Origin: Bifidobacterium sp. ESL0763
GTDB taxonomy: Bacteria; Actinomycetota; Actinomycetes; Actinomycetales; Bifidobacteriaceae
Assembly (NCBI RefSeq): GCF_029433395.1
Contig: NZ_JAQTHW010000002.1
Coordinates: 186,001 to 250,000 of the forward strand
Reading direction: 5' to 3'
Length of the DNA stretch: 64,000 bases
Numbering within the stretch: the first letter of the stretch is position 1; each line of letters begins with the position of its first letter. The notes below the pieces were generated by a model that saw only the letters and a list, made by a program, of their open reading frames with translations, was not told where the DNA came from and did not search any database. The translations under genes were made by a program, and so were the position numbers. Below are positions 43,946 to 54,100 of the stretch, piece after piece.

Positions 43946-44770
43946 ATGATTTCTTCACAGAGGCAGCATCTCATCCTCAGCAGGCTGCGCACCCGCGGCG
44001 CCGTGCGCATCACCGCATTGTCCAAGGAACTGGGCGTCTCGGCCATGACCGTGCGCCGCGACATCACCGACCTGGCCGACAAGGGCCTGCTCAAGCGCGT
44101 GCACGGGGGAGCGGTGACCACCAGCGCCCTGCTGAGCGAGCCGCTGTTCTCGGTGAAGTCCCAGATGGACATCGGTCTGAAGGACTCGATCGCCCGCGAG
44201 GCCGTGAAATACGTGGCCCCCGGCGACGTGGTCGCCATCGGTGGCGGCACCACCTCCTACATCTTCGCCCAGCACCTGCTGGAGTCGCAGCGCGCCAGCG
44301 GCATCACCATCCTCACTAACTCCATCCCCGTCGCCGAGCTTGTGCAGGCGCTGGAGTCCAAGGACGTCGAGGTCATCGTCACCGGCGGTGTCATCACCCG
44401 CTCCAACTCGCTGGTCGGCCCCATCGCCGACAAGGTCATCGAATCGCTGCGCGTCAACACCGTCTTCCTGGGCACCCACTCCGTCTCCGTGCCCCGCGGC
44501 TTCCTGATGCCCAACTCGCTCGAGGCGGCCACCGACATGTCGATGATGGACATTGCCGACAAGACCGTGATCCTGAGCGACCACACCAAGTGGAGCTGCA
44601 CCTCGCTCTCCCTCTTCGCACGCTTCGACCAGGTCGACACCCTCATCACCGACGACGGGCTCGACCCGGCCTCGCTTGCCGAGACCAAGAAGCTGGTCAA
44701 CAACCTCGTCGTCACCCACCAGAACGCCGAAGGCAACGGCAAGGACGGGGCCAAGGACGCCAAGGAGTAG
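43946..44770 (+). CDS. DeoR-family transcriptional regulator
   Basis: The 274-residue repressor has the DeoR helix-turn-helix with RGAVRITALSKELGVSAMTVRRD followed by GLLKRVHGGA, and the DeoRC sugar-phosphate sensor domain with DVVAIGGGTTSYIFAQHL and VIVTGGVI. DeoR proteins usually sense phosphorylated sugars. It is translationally close to the phosphate-binding gene downstream (8 nt gap), an unusual partner. In-frame starts upstream of the -10 box are excluded by the promoter position. No sugar catabolic gene is adjacent. Confidence 0.9.
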   Translation: MISSQRQHLILSRLRTRGAVRITALSKELGVSAMTVRRDITDLADKGLLKRVHGGAVTTSALLSEPLFSVKSQMDIGLKDSIAREAVKYVAPGDVVAIGGGTTSYIFAQHLLESQRASGITILTNSIPVAELVQALESKDVEVIVTGGVITRSNSLVGPIADKVIESLRVNTVFLGTHSVSVPRGFLMPNSLEAATDMSMMDIADKTVILSDHTKWSCTSLSLFARFDQVDTLITDDGLDPASLAETKKLVNNLVVTHQNAEGNGKDGAKDAKE

Positions 44771-44778
44771 CGCCGAAG

Positions 44779-45912
44779 ATGAACAGCAACATCGTCTCCC
44801 ATGCTCCCCGGCGCCTCGTCGCGCTGCTGTGCGCGCTGCTGATGGGCGTCTCGCTGGCCGCCTGCGGCGCCGGTTCCGCCGCGTCCCCTGGCGCCACGGG
44901 CCGCCGCGCCACGAAGGTCTCCGGCCAGTTCCACGGCGCGGGCGCCTCGTCGCAGTCGGTGGCGAGCGGCGCGTGGATCGACGACTACCAGCATAGGAAC
45001 CGCGGCGCGCAGGTCGCCTACAATCCCTCGGGCTCGGGCGCGGGCGTCGACACCTTCCTCACCGGCGCGATCGCATGGGCCGGCACCGACACCCCGCTGA
45101 GTGACGAGCAGATCGCCCAATCGCAGTCGGTCTGCAAGTCCGGCACCGCCTTCGAGGTGCCGGTCTACCTCGCGCCGATCGCCGTGATGTTCAATCTCAA
45201 GGGCATCTCGGGCACCGACCGGCACCTGAACATCGACGCCGCAACCCTGGCCGCCATCTTCGACGGCAGGATCGCCAACTGGAACGACGAGGCCATCAAG
45301 AGCCAGAACCCCAAGGTCACGCTGCCCAACGAGCCCATCACCGTGGTGCACCGCTCCGACCGGTCCGGCACCACCATGAACCTCACCGGCTATCTGAGGG
45401 CCACCGCAGGCGACGGCTGGCCGTACGAGGCGCAGGAGAGCTGGCCCAACGGCGTCGGCCAGGGAGCCAAGGGCTCCGGCGGGGTGATCGACGCCATCGA
45501 ACGGACCAACGGCTCCATCGGCTATGCCGAAGCCCCGAAGGCCGCCAACCTCGGCACCATGAGCCTCAAGGTCGGCTCGGACTACGTGGCCTACACCCCG
45601 GAGGCCGCCGCGGCCACGGCCGACGCCTCGCCGGTGCGTCAGATGCCCCGGTCGAGCAGGCGCGTGGTGGTCGACGTGGACTACCGCACCCAGGCCAAGG
45701 GCAGCTATCCGCTCGTCTCCGTCTCCTACGCCGTGGCGTGCCCGGCCTACAAGGACGCGGCCACCGGCAGGTTCGTCAACTCGTGGCTGGGCTATCTCGT
45801 CAGCGCCAGGGGCCAGAAGACGGCGGCCGACAGCACCGGCTCGGCGGCGTTGGGCGGCGACCTGACGCGCAGGGCGGCGAAATCGGTCGCCACCATACAG
45901 GCGAGGGGCTGA
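44779..45912 (+). CDS. pstS: PstS-like phosphate-binding lipoprotein, orphan
   Basis: The 377-residue protein has a lipoprotein signal with the lipobox LAAC (Cys29) and a PstS-type binding domain: FHGAGASSQSVASGAWIDDY, VAYNPSGSGAGVDTFL, IFDGRIANWND and HRSDRSGTTMNLTGYL, where the Ser/Arg/Thr residues ligate phosphate. No pstC, pstA, pstB or phoU follows, so it either feeds a transporter encoded elsewhere or is a sensor or secondary binding protein. An AAGGAG site inside the end of the DeoR gene serves its ATG, so the two genes are probably one transcript. Confidence 0.88.
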   Translation: MNSNIVSHAPRRLVALLCALLMGVSLAACGAGSAASPGATGRRATKVSGQFHGAGASSQSVASGAWIDDYQHRNRGAQVAYNPSGSGAGVDTFLTGAIAWAGTDTPLSDEQIAQSQSVCKSGTAFEVPVYLAPIAVMFNLKGISGTDRHLNIDAATLAAIFDGRIANWNDEAIKSQNPKVTLPNEPITVVHRSDRSGTTMNLTGYLRATAGDGWPYEAQESWPNGVGQGAKGSGGVIDAIERTNGSIGYAEAPKAANLGTMSLKVGSDYVAYTPEAAAATADASPVRQMPRSSRRVVVDVDYRTQAKGSYPLVSVSYAVACPAYKDAATGRFVNSWLGYLVSARGQKTAADSTGSAALGGDLTRRAAKSVATIQARG

Positions 45913-46395
45913 GAGCGAGGCGTCGTCGCGCTCGTCGCGATGCCGCGTGGCGCGGTCGTTGGGGGCGTCCCTGGCCGGCATCGCCAAGCCGGCGCGAACA
46001 TCGGAATCCCAACGCGTCAGGCGTGGCATCCGCGGTGGCGCGAATCCGGTGATTCCGGCACTTTGGCGAGGCATTGCCATGGCGGCGTCGCGCGAATCGC
46101 GCCGGATTCGTGCCATCGAAACGGCCGTTTCGGGACATGCCACCGGTGAACTAGTGTAAAAAGATTTTTTGATACAAAATCATACCAGACACGCCGAATA
46201 AACTTGTTCGCCCAGGGTGTTATATTGGCTTGTGTCCACGGAAACGTGGGCGAGTCGCAGCAACCTCCGTATCGTCAATTCATCTATCAACAGTAAGTGA
46301 AGTCGTCGGTTTGCAGTGGTAACGCTCCTTGAGCCGACCGCCCGCTTTTCCCATAGCTCTGGCCTGGCGATGCACAAACCAAGGAAGAGAGAGCG
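45913..46395. other. Non-coding spacer and probable leader of the purine permease
   Basis: The 483-bp gap shows no credible gene. The first 240 bp are GC-rich with imperfect inverted repeats (CGCGAATCCGG / CCGGATTCG). The second part turns AT-rich (46155-46200) and contains a TTATAT -10-like sequence near 46220. It is followed by about 160 nt of probable leader with a CCACG-GAAA-CGTGG tetraloop hairpin (46234-46247). I do not find the conserved core of a purine riboswitch. Confidence 0.5.
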
Positions 46396-47790
46396 ATGGA
46401 CAAGTTCTTCCATCTCAAAGAGAATCACACCACGGTATCCACCGAAATCACGGCGGGCATCACCACGTTCTTCGCGATGAGCTACATCATCGTCGTCAAC
46501 CCCCAGGTCCTGAGCACCACCGGCATGCCGTGGGGCGCCGTGTTCCTGGCCACCATCATTGCCTCCATCGTCGGCACGCTCGTCATGGGACTCTTCGCCA
46601 ACGTCCCCTACGCCCAGTCCGCCAGCATGGGCCTCAACGCCTTCTTCGCCTACACCGTGTGCGCCGGCCTCGGCTTCACCTGGCAGGAGACGCTGTGCAT
46701 GACCTTCCTGTGCGGCCTGATCAACATCCTGATCACCGTCACCTCCATCCGCAAGCTCGTCATCGCCTGCATCCCCGAGTCCCTGCAGCACGCCATCGGC
46801 GGCGGCATCGGCCTGTTCGTGATGTACGTCGGCATGCTCAACGTCGGCTTCATCTCCTTCACCCCCGGCGACCCGAAGGCCGCGGCCAAGGGCGGTCCGA
46901 TCGACGCGACTCCCGGCCTGGCCACGCTCAACACCCCGGCGCTCTGGGTCTTCCTCATCGGCCTGGCCATCGCCATCGTGCTCACCCTGCTCAACGTCCG
47001 CGGCTCGCTGCTGATCGCCATCATCGCCGCCGCGCTCATCGGCATCCCCTTCGGCATCACCAACATGAGCCACGCGGTCTCCATCTCCGACACCTTCGCC
47101 CAGCTGCCCACCACGTTCCTGGCCATCTTCAGCCCGCAGGGCTTCCCGTCGCTCTTCGGCGACCTCGGCCGCCTGCCGCTGGTGATCGTCACCATCTTCG
47201 CCTTCTCCATGTCCGACACCTTCGACACCATCGGCACCTTCGTGGGCACCGGCCGCAAGACCGGCATCTTCTCCGACGAGGACATCAGGAACATGGCCAA
47301 CGGCAAGGGCTTCAGCTCCAAGATGGACAAGGCCCTCTTCGCCGACTCCATCGCCACCTCCATCGGCGGCCTGTTCGGCACCTCCAACGTCACCACCTAC
47401 GTCGAGTCCTCCGCGGGCATCGCCGCCGGCGGCCGCACCGGCCTGACCAGCGTCACCGTCTCGGTGTGCTTCCTCATCTCGATGTTCCTCTCACCGCTGG
47501 TCTCCGCCATCCCGTCCGCCGCCACCGCCGGCACCCTGGTCGTGGTCGGCTGCATGATGGCCTCCAGCCTGAAGGAAGTGCAGTGGAACGACCTGGCCGA
47601 GGCGATCCCGGCGCTCTTCGCCTCCGTGTTCATGGCGCTGTCCTACTCCATCTCCTACGGCATCGCCGCGGGTTTCATCATGTACTGCCTGGTGAAGATC
47701 TGCAAGAAGCAGGTCAAGGAGATCCACCCGGTGATGTGGGTGGTCACCATCCTCTTCATCCTCGACTTCGCCCTGCAGGCCGTGCTGTAA
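46396..47790 (+). CDS. AzgA-type (NCS2-like) purine permease
   Basis: The 464-residue protein has about 12-14 membrane segments and the AzgA/GhxP signatures: EITAGITTFFAMSYIIVVNP, QSASMGLNAFFAYTV, SLQHAIGGGIGLFVMYVG, SDTFDTIGTFVG, and TSNVTTYVESSAGIAAGGRTGL with the substrate-site Glu. Members import adenine, hypoxanthine or guanine with protons. It stands alone after a long possibly structured leader, and GGAAGAGAGAG precedes the ATG. Which purine is transported cannot be read from sequence. Confidence 0.92.
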   Translation: MDKFFHLKENHTTVSTEITAGITTFFAMSYIIVVNPQVLSTTGMPWGAVFLATIIASIVGTLVMGLFANVPYAQSASMGLNAFFAYTVCAGLGFTWQETLCMTFLCGLINILITVTSIRKLVIACIPESLQHAIGGGIGLFVMYVGMLNVGFISFTPGDPKAAAKGGPIDATPGLATLNTPALWVFLIGLAIAIVLTLLNVRGSLLIAIIAAALIGIPFGITNMSHAVSISDTFAQLPTTFLAIFSPQGFPSLFGDLGRLPLVIVTIFAFSMSDTFDTIGTFVGTGRKTGIFSDEDIRNMANGKGFSSKMDKALFADSIATSIGGLFGTSNVTTYVESSAGIAAGGRTGLTSVTVSVCFLISMFLSPLVSAIPSAATAGTLVVVGCMMASSLKEVQWNDLAEAIPALFASVFMALSYSISYGIAAGFIMYCLVKICKKQVKEIHPVMWVVTILFILDFALQAVL

Positions 47791-47815
47791 GGCTGTCGCC
47801 CGTAGCTGGTCCGAA

Positions 47816-47923
47816 GCGTCGAAAAGCAGATTCTTCGGTCGTTCGTTCTGCTTTTCGACGCTGGCTGTCAACCCCGTGCGTCGAAAAGCAGGGTTTTGGA
47901 CCGATAGTTCTGCTTTTCGACGC
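47816..47923. repeat. Pair of 46-bp palindromic elements (family 1, copies A and B)
   Basis: Two 46-bp elements (47816-47861 and 47878-47923) start 62 bp apart. Both have perfect 14-bp arms GCGTCGAAAAGCAG / CTGCTTTTCGACGC around different 18-nt loops. They follow the purine permease stop codon by 25 bp and could terminate its transcript. The same element, also paired and also with a 62-bp period, occurs at 704-811. Confidence 0.93.
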
Positions 47924-47974
47924 ATCCGTCCAGCGGTCTGACGATGCGCGTGTCGCGAAGTCGGGCCGCTTCCG

Positions 47975-48139
47975 TATACTTTCCATTTGTAAACCACAGA
48001 CCGTTGGTTAGGGCCGCAAGGTCCTCGAAGTTTGGTTCGCCAAGCCAGCATAGGTTGAACAAGATGAATGTTCCTTGCAAAAGGGACAGGCCATGAGAAT
48101 GGCGTGATTGTTGCTCTGCCTGTGCGCAGGGCATTTTTT
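47975..48139 (+). promoter_or_regulatory. rplJ promoter and L10-type leader with attenuator
   Basis: A TATACT -10 box (47975-47980) starts a leader of roughly 245 nt. It contains a GGGACAGGCCATGAGAATGG region and, at 48113-48139, a stem GCTCTGC / GCAGGGC followed by ATTTTTTATT, which is a typical intrinsic terminator placed about 95 nt before rplJ. This fits the ribosomal L10 leader type, in which L10(L12)4 binding regulates the rplJL operon. Confidence 0.65.
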
Positions 48140-48232
48140 ATTGGTGGATGCGATTACCGCATCAAACGATATCGCCCGGAACGCCGAAGCGTCCGATCTT
48201 CCCGATCAATGGTCGACTCAGGAAGGAACGCC

Positions 48233-48754
48233 ATGAAAAGGCCCGATAAGGCAAAGGTGATCGAGGAGCTCACGGATCAATTCCGTGACGCCGACGCGGT
48301 CTACCTCACCGAGTACCGCGGGCTTACCGTTCCGCAGATCTCCGATCTGCGCGAAAAGCTAGGCCGCGATACTTCCTACTCAGTGGCTAAGAACACGCTC
48401 GCTCGCATCGCCGCCAAGGAGGCTGGGTACGAGGGCTTCGATGAAGCGCTCTCCGGCCCCTCCGCAATCACCTTCGTGAAGGGTGACTACGTCGAGGCTG
48501 CGAAGGTCCTGCGTGACTTCGCCAAGAAAAACAAGGCCCTCGTCATCAAGGGTGGTTTCGCAGACGGAACCATGTACGATGCCGAAGGCTTCCAGAAGCT
48601 CGCGAGCCTCAAGTCCCGCGACACGCTGCTGGCGGAAATGGCCGGAGACCTCAAGGAATCCATGGCCAAGGCCGCCCGTACCTTCGCCGCGCTGCCCACC
48701 AAGGCCGTGCGTACGATCGACGCGCTGCGCGAAAAGCAGGAGAAGGCCGCCTGA
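48233..48754 (+). CDS. rplJ: 50S ribosomal protein L10
   Basis: The 173-residue protein matches L10 throughout: MKRPDKAKVIEELTDQF, AVYLTEYRGLTVPQISDLR, VAKNTLARIA and the C-terminal LREKQEKAA that binds L12 dimers. It forms the base of the ribosomal stalk. A good AGGAAGGA site precedes the ATG; the frame open upstream overlaps the leader and is not coding. rplL follows after 128 nt, so both belong to the rplJL operon. rplA and rplK are not in this window's upstream neighbourhood. Confidence 0.97.
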   Translation: MKRPDKAKVIEELTDQFRDADAVYLTEYRGLTVPQISDLREKLGRDTSYSVAKNTLARIAAKEAGYEGFDEALSGPSAITFVKGDYVEAAKVLRDFAKKNKALVIKGGFADGTMYDAEGFQKLASLKSRDTLLAEMAGDLKESMAKAARTFAALPTKAVRTIDALREKQEKAA

Positions 48755-48882
48755 TTGCCCGTGGCCTTTGGCCGCGCGGGAATCCGGTGTTCGGATCCAT
48801 CTGGAAAACAAACAAACAAAAGAATTTTTCGGTGACGGAACCACAACAATCATCCGCCGCCAGATAAGAAAGGAAGCCTATT

Positions 48883-49266
48883 ATGGCTAAGCTCTCAAGC
48901 GATGAGCTCCTCGACGCGTTCAAGGAAATGACCCTGGTTGAACTCTCCGACTTCGTCAAGAAGTTCGAGGACGAGTTCGATGTCGAAGCCGCCGCTCCGG
49001 CCATGGCCGTTGCCGCCGCTCCGGCCGCCGGCGCTGGCGATGGCGCCGAAGAGAAGAGCGAGTTCGATGTCGTGCTCTCCTCCTTCGGTGACAAGAAGAT
49101 CCAGGTCATCAAGGTCGTCAAGACCCTGACCGGCAAGGGCCTCGCCGACGCCAAGAAGCTGGTTGACGGCGCTCCCGCCACCATCCTCGAGAAGGCCAAG
49201 AAGGACGACGCCGAGAAGGCAAAGTCCCAGCTCGAAGAGGCCGGCGCCACCGTCGAACTCAAGTAG
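48883..49266 (+). CDS. rplL: 50S ribosomal protein L7/L12
   Basis: The 127-residue protein has the N-terminal dimerisation domain ([26 protein letters not shown]), an Ala-rich hinge ([15 protein letters not shown]) and the C-terminal factor-binding domain with [20 protein letters not shown] and [19 protein letters not shown]. It recruits GTPase translation factors. Codon use is strongly biased, as expected for a highly expressed gene. It ends the rplJL transcript before a strong terminator. Confidence 0.98.
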   Translation: MAKLSSDELLDAFKEMTLVELSDFVKKFEDEFDVEAAAPAMAVAAAPAAGAGDGAEEKSEFDVVLSSFGDKKIQVIKVVKTLTGKGLADAKKLVDGAPATILEKAKKDDAEKAKSQLEEAGATVELK

Positions 49267-49339
49267 TTTTCCTTCTCGCCCCGAAGGACTCGCTCTCCGT
49301 TTGCGCACGTGCGCGGCGGCGTGAGTCCCCAAGCGAAGA

Positions 49340-49385
49340 AAACGAACCCCCGTATCGCATTGCGCTGCGGGGGTTTGTTCGTTTT
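49340..49385 (+). terminator. Terminator of rplJL
   Basis: AACGAACCCCCG pairs with CGGGGGTTTGTTCGTT with one bulge, followed by TTTTGG. Confidence 0.85.
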
Positions 49386-49559
49386 GGCGCGTAAGGTGGC
49401 AGTGGAAGCACGGCCGATTCGCGCGGACGGCGTCGCAAGCGCCCATATCGTCAGGGCCGTGCGAAAAAGTTGTCAATGTAATGGCGTTGGCGTGACGAGA
49501 ACCCGCAAGGCGTGGCAGAATGGCCATGAGTGCGTACAGGTGACAGGAGGCCAGTGAAA

Positions 49560-51119
49560 GTGGCAGATCAACGAACCGCTGGGCGGTGGGTCATCAAGGT
49601 CAACGGCGGCGTGCAGGTCGGCGTGGGCCCGGGCGAGGACGTCGAGATCGGGCGTCACCCGTTGAGACCGTTGGCCGACGACGGCCACAAGCGCGTCGAG
49701 ATCGTCGATGCCACACGATCGATGTCGAAGCGCCATGCGCTCTTCGCGGTGGGCCAGGATGGCTCGGCCACCCTCGAGGACCGCAACTCCACCAACGGCA
49801 CCTACCTGGTCGGCCAGGACGGCAACCTCACCAGGCTGGCGGCCAAGAAGCCCTTCGCGCTGCAGACCTCGCCGATGAGGATGCAGCTGGGCGACGTGGC
49901 AGTGGACTTCGTGAAGGTCGAGGCCGACGACGGGTTCGGCGACGACGAGCCGGGCAATCCGGTCACCGACCTCTTCGACTATGCCGCCAGCCATGCCGAC
50001 GACGAACCGATGCCCGAGAACATGTCGGTGGACGACATCCTCAACCTGCGTGCCGGCGAGCCCACCACCGCGTTCAAGGCCGCCGACGTGGCCGAGGCCG
50101 CGAAGGCCGGCCAGGACGGCAAGAGGCAGACGCGGGACGGCGGAAACGACGGAACCGAAGCCGGATCCGCGGTTTCCGGCAACGCCAAGGAGGCGGAGAG
50201 CCAGAAGGTGGTCGACAGCATCGCCCTGGACGTCAAGCCCGCCCAAGCCGCGGCCCCGGTCGAGCCACGCGACCTCTTCCAGGACGCCCTCGAGCAGGAG
50301 GCGCAGCCGCAGCAGGCAGTGCAGTCCCAGCAATCCGCGCAGGTCCACCAGCAGGCCGCGCAGGCACCACAGACCTCGCAGGCGGGCATGACCGGCGATG
50401 CCGCGGCTGCGGCCCAGCAGGCGACGCCCTCGGTCTCCCTGCCCGAGCGCCACAACGACGCGGAGCGGCCCCAGGCCTCACAGCCGGCGCGGCAACCCGC
50501 CCAACAGCCCGTGCAAACCACCCAGCCGGTGCAATCCGCGCAGCCGACGCAGAACCAGCAGGTTCAGGCGGCCCAGACCGCGCAGCCGACGCAGGGCCAG
50601 CAGGCTCAGGCTCCGATCAACGCCGACTACCAGCCAGCGGCGCAGGCCCAACGGCAGGATGCCCCGCAAGGCATGTTCAAGCCGATGTACGCCCAGGCGC
50701 CGGCCGGCCAGTCCGGCCAGGTGCGCGAGGACGCGGGCGAACGCAACCGTTTCATGCGGCCCGAGCCCCACAACGATGCGACGCCGCAAGCCGCCAATGC
50801 CAACGCCTTCGAGCCGGCCTTCGAACCCGGATCCGTCTTCGAGAAGGTCTCCAAGGGTGAGTTCGACAAGCCCGACCAGGCGATCGAGGTCGACGGGCTC
50901 AACTCCAACGACGCCAAGGTGACCACCGATTTCGCCCTCCAGTTCGAGATGGCGAAGCACCCCGAGCTTCTGCCTTTCCTGGCGATGAATCCCGGGCTCT
51001 ACGACGATCTGTACGCGTGGCTGGGGTCGCTGGGCAACCAGGACATCGACTCCGCGTTATCTCATAATTCCGGCTACGACGACTACCGGCAAGCGCAAGG
51101 GACGGGAATGCAAGCATGA
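49560..51119 (+). CDS. FHA-domain protein with Gln/Ala-rich middle and leucine-rich-variant C terminus
   Basis: The 519-residue protein has a forkhead-associated domain at about residues 28-90, with GR31-32, SKRH at 56-59 and NSTNG at 76-80, the residues that read phosphothreonine. A long Gln/Ala/Pro-rich, probably disordered region (about 200-400) follows. The C-terminal 60 residues (HPELLPFLAMNPGLYDDLYAWL) match the variant leucine-rich repeat seen on actinobacterial FHA proteins. It probably links Ser/Thr kinase signalling to the pseudo-helicase next door, with which it overlaps by four nt. The GTG used is nine nt after AGGAGG; the GTG at 49554 is an alternative. Confidence 0.85.
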   Translation: MADQRTAGRWVIKVNGGVQVGVGPGEDVEIGRHPLRPLADDGHKRVEIVDATRSMSKRHALFAVGQDGSATLEDRNSTNGTYLVGQDGNLTRLAAKKPFALQTSPMRMQLGDVAVDFVKVEADDGFGDDEPGNPVTDLFDYAASHADDEPMPENMSVDDILNLRAGEPTTAFKAADVAEAAKAGQDGKRQTRDGGNDGTEAGSAVSGNAKEAESQKVVDSIALDVKPAQAAAPVEPRDLFQDALEQEAQPQQAVQSQQSAQVHQQAAQAPQTSQAGMTGDAAAAAQQATPSVSLPERHNDAERPQASQPARQPAQQPVQTTQPVQSAQPTQNQQVQAAQTAQPTQGQQAQAPINADYQPAAQAQRQDAPQGMFKPMYAQAPAGQSGQVREDAGERNRFMRPEPHNDATPQAANANAFEPAFEPGSVFEKVSKGEFDKPDQAIEVDGLNSNDAKVTTDFALQFEMAKHPELLPFLAMNPGLYDDLYAWLGSLGNQDIDSALSHNSGYDDYRQAQGTGMQA

Positions 51120-54100
51120 ACGACAACAGCAACAGCGCCAATGGCAAAAGCGTCAACGGCATCGAGAAGATGACCCAGTGGTATGAGGAATACCGCAAGG
51201 GGCTGAGCCCCTCGCCCCTGCAGGACGTCAGCCAGCTCGCCGCGCAACTCGACCTGACCCACGCCCATCCCTCCGGCATCGCCCAGCTCTTCGCCAGCGG
51301 ACACACCACCCTCGCCTCGCTCTTCCGCGACACCGGCATGCTGCGCGCCGCGGGCCGCAGGCTCGAACGGGTGCTTGACGACAAGGCCGCCAAGACCAGG
51401 ATCTCCGGGGTGGCCGAGCTGTCGATGGTGGTCGGCGTGGCCACGTGGAAGGGCAACGGTGTGCCCGTCCTGCTCTATCCGGTCGATGCGGTCCGCAAGG
51501 CCGGCGGACGCGAGACCGACGCCACCATCCGCTTCACCGGCCACGTGGGCCTGAACCCGGCCTTCGCCACCGCGATGCGCGCCGAGCACGTCGACATCGA
51601 CGAGGCCGCGCTCTTCGACGGCTCCAACTACGAGAGCGGCACCCCCGACACTTCGGCCGTCTTCGCCGCCATCACCGCCCTGGCCCGCCACGAGCTCGCC
51701 GACTTCGACATCGAACGCGACATCGTGCTCGGCTGCTTCATGGACCCGGCCACCAAGATGACCGCCGAGGGCCAGCGGATCATCGACGTCCTCAGGCGTG
51801 GCCAGTCCGGCAACACCATCCTCGAGGCGATGGCCGGCGACGCCAAGGCGGTCGAACGCCTACGGGGCGGCGCGCTGCCGCAGTTCAGCCCCTTCGACGA
51901 CGACCCGCACAACGAGCACGCCGCCGGCGACGTCGACAACGTGATGCGCTACGCCGGCAACCTCGTCTCGCAGGGTCATTCGCTTTTCGTCAACAGCGAC
52001 AGCTCCAACGACACCGCCCTGCAGGCCGCCTCGATCGCCTCGCGCTGCGTGGCCGCCAACCGCTCGGTGCTCTATGTGCCGGCCGTGGCCCAGCAGAAGA
52101 AGCGTTTCGTCAAGCAGATGGACTCTTTCCAGCTCGGCGACCGTGTGCTCGACATGGCCGACCCCGCCGCCACGGCGAACCTCGACAAGCAGCTCATTGC
52201 CGCCGTCGGCTTCCAGCCCGGCGTCTCCACCTCGCGCTTCGACCAGCTCTCCGACGAGCTGGTGGGCGTGCGCTCGCGGCTGACCCGCTACCTGGGCGAC
52301 CTGCACGGCGTGAGCAAGGAATGGGGCGTCTCGGCCTACCAGACCATCCAGAACCTGGCGAGCATCGCCAACATGCCCACCCATCCGGCCACCCGCGTGC
52401 GCCTGGGCAAGGACGCCGCGCGCGCCATCGCCCCGCATATGGACGAGTGGGCGAAGAAGCTGCGCCGCGCCGGCCAGTTCGGCGAGTTCAGCGTGGGCCC
52501 CGAGGACACGGTGTGGTACGGCGCCTCGCTGTTCAGCGAGGAGGAGGCGGTCAGCGCCTACCAGAGCGTCGAGGACCTGCTGCAACGCCTGCTGCCGGCC
52601 ATGCGCGAGGAGGTCGTCTCCACCTCCGAGACCTGCGGGTTCCCGGTGCCGGCCACCGTCCAGGAATGGTGCGGCCACGTCAAGGTCCTGAAGAACCTAC
52701 GCCGCGTGCTCGACGTCTTCCAGCCCGAGATCTTCGAGCGCGACATCAACGCCATGATCGAGGCCTCCAAGCCCAAGGAGCAACGCAAGGCCGAAGGGAC
52801 GAGCATGGGCTTCTGGGAGCGCCGCCGCCACGTCAAGGAGGCCAGGAGTCTGCTGCGCGCCGGCGCCCAGGTCGGCGACCTGCACGAGGCGCTGAAGGTC
52901 GTCTCCAAGCAGGCCGACCAGTGGCGCGCGCTGGTGCCCCACGGCGGCTGGCCCGTGCTGCCCGCCAAGCTCGACGAGATCGTCGAGACGCGCGAGGCGC
53001 TGATGCGCGACGTCACCGCGCTCGACGCCGTGCTCTCCACCACCGTCGAGGGCGGCAACCTGCAGGCCGTTCCGATCGAGCGTCTCGAGAAGAGGCTCAA
53101 GGACCTCTACGCCGACCGTCTGGCCCTCGACACGCTTCCGGGCCGCGCCCGCCTCGAGCGCGAGTTCCGCGGCGCCGGCCTGAGCGAGCTCATCGACGAC
53201 CTGCGCGCCAGGCATGTGGACACGCAGGGCGTGGAGGGCGAGCTGCAGCTGTCGTGGTGGACCACTGTCTTCGAGGACATCGTGCGTTCCTCGGCCATCA
53301 TCTCCAACCAGGACGGTTCCGCGCTGCAGTCGGCCGCCAACCGCTTCGCGCAGGTGGACGCCGAACACGTCGATTCCATCGGCCCCATGATCGGCCAGGA
53401 ATCCATGCGCCGGCTGTGCGACCTGCTCTTCTCGCACACCCAGGAGGCCAACCAGCTGCACACGCTGCTGGCCAGCCACTCCCGTGTGCCGCTGCAACGC
53501 GTGCGCCGCGACCACGGCCAGATCCTCGCCGCGGCCAAGCCCGTCATCGTGGCCACGCCCTCCGCGCTCGTGGTGTTGAGCGATCCGCAGCCCCTCGCCG
53601 ACGTCGTCATCGTCGACGCGGCGGCCCACATGCCCTCGCTCTCCCTGCTGGCCATTCTCAGCCGCGCCCGGCAGGTCGTGGTGCTGGCCCACCGCGACAC
53701 GGTGACCTCGCCGGCGGTGCGCACGCTGATCGACATCCTTCCCGAGGTTGACATCGAACCGCAGCCGGTGCGCCGCGACCCGCGTCTGGCCCTCTTCCTC
53801 TCCCAGCATGGCTACGGCCGCATCCGCCGCGACGTGGCCACCGAGGCGATGCAGGGCGCCGTGAGCTTCCACCGCGTCAAGGCCAACGGCGTGCCCGTGC
53901 TCTCGACCGGACTGGTGGAGAGCAGCCAGCAGGAGATCGACGAGGTGATCGCCACCATCAAGCGCCGCGCCAAGGGCTTCAGCGTCATCCCCACCGACTA
54001 CCTGCTTGTGGTCGTCACCCTCACCTCCGTCTTCCGCACCAGGCTGGGCGCCGAGCTCAAGTCCCTGTCGCTCAAGGACGAGTCCATGGCCCGCTTCCTG

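Noticed and set aside
41205..43958. Open minus-strand frame of 917 codons opposite the PBP gene
   Set aside because: It is a shadow of GC-rich third positions: it has no family motifs, no ribosome site and runs through the terminator, while the plus strand encodes a complete PBP.
46200..46395. Guanine/adenine riboswitch before the purine permease
   Set aside because: I could not find the conserved junction and loop sequences of the purine class; only a generic hairpin is seen.
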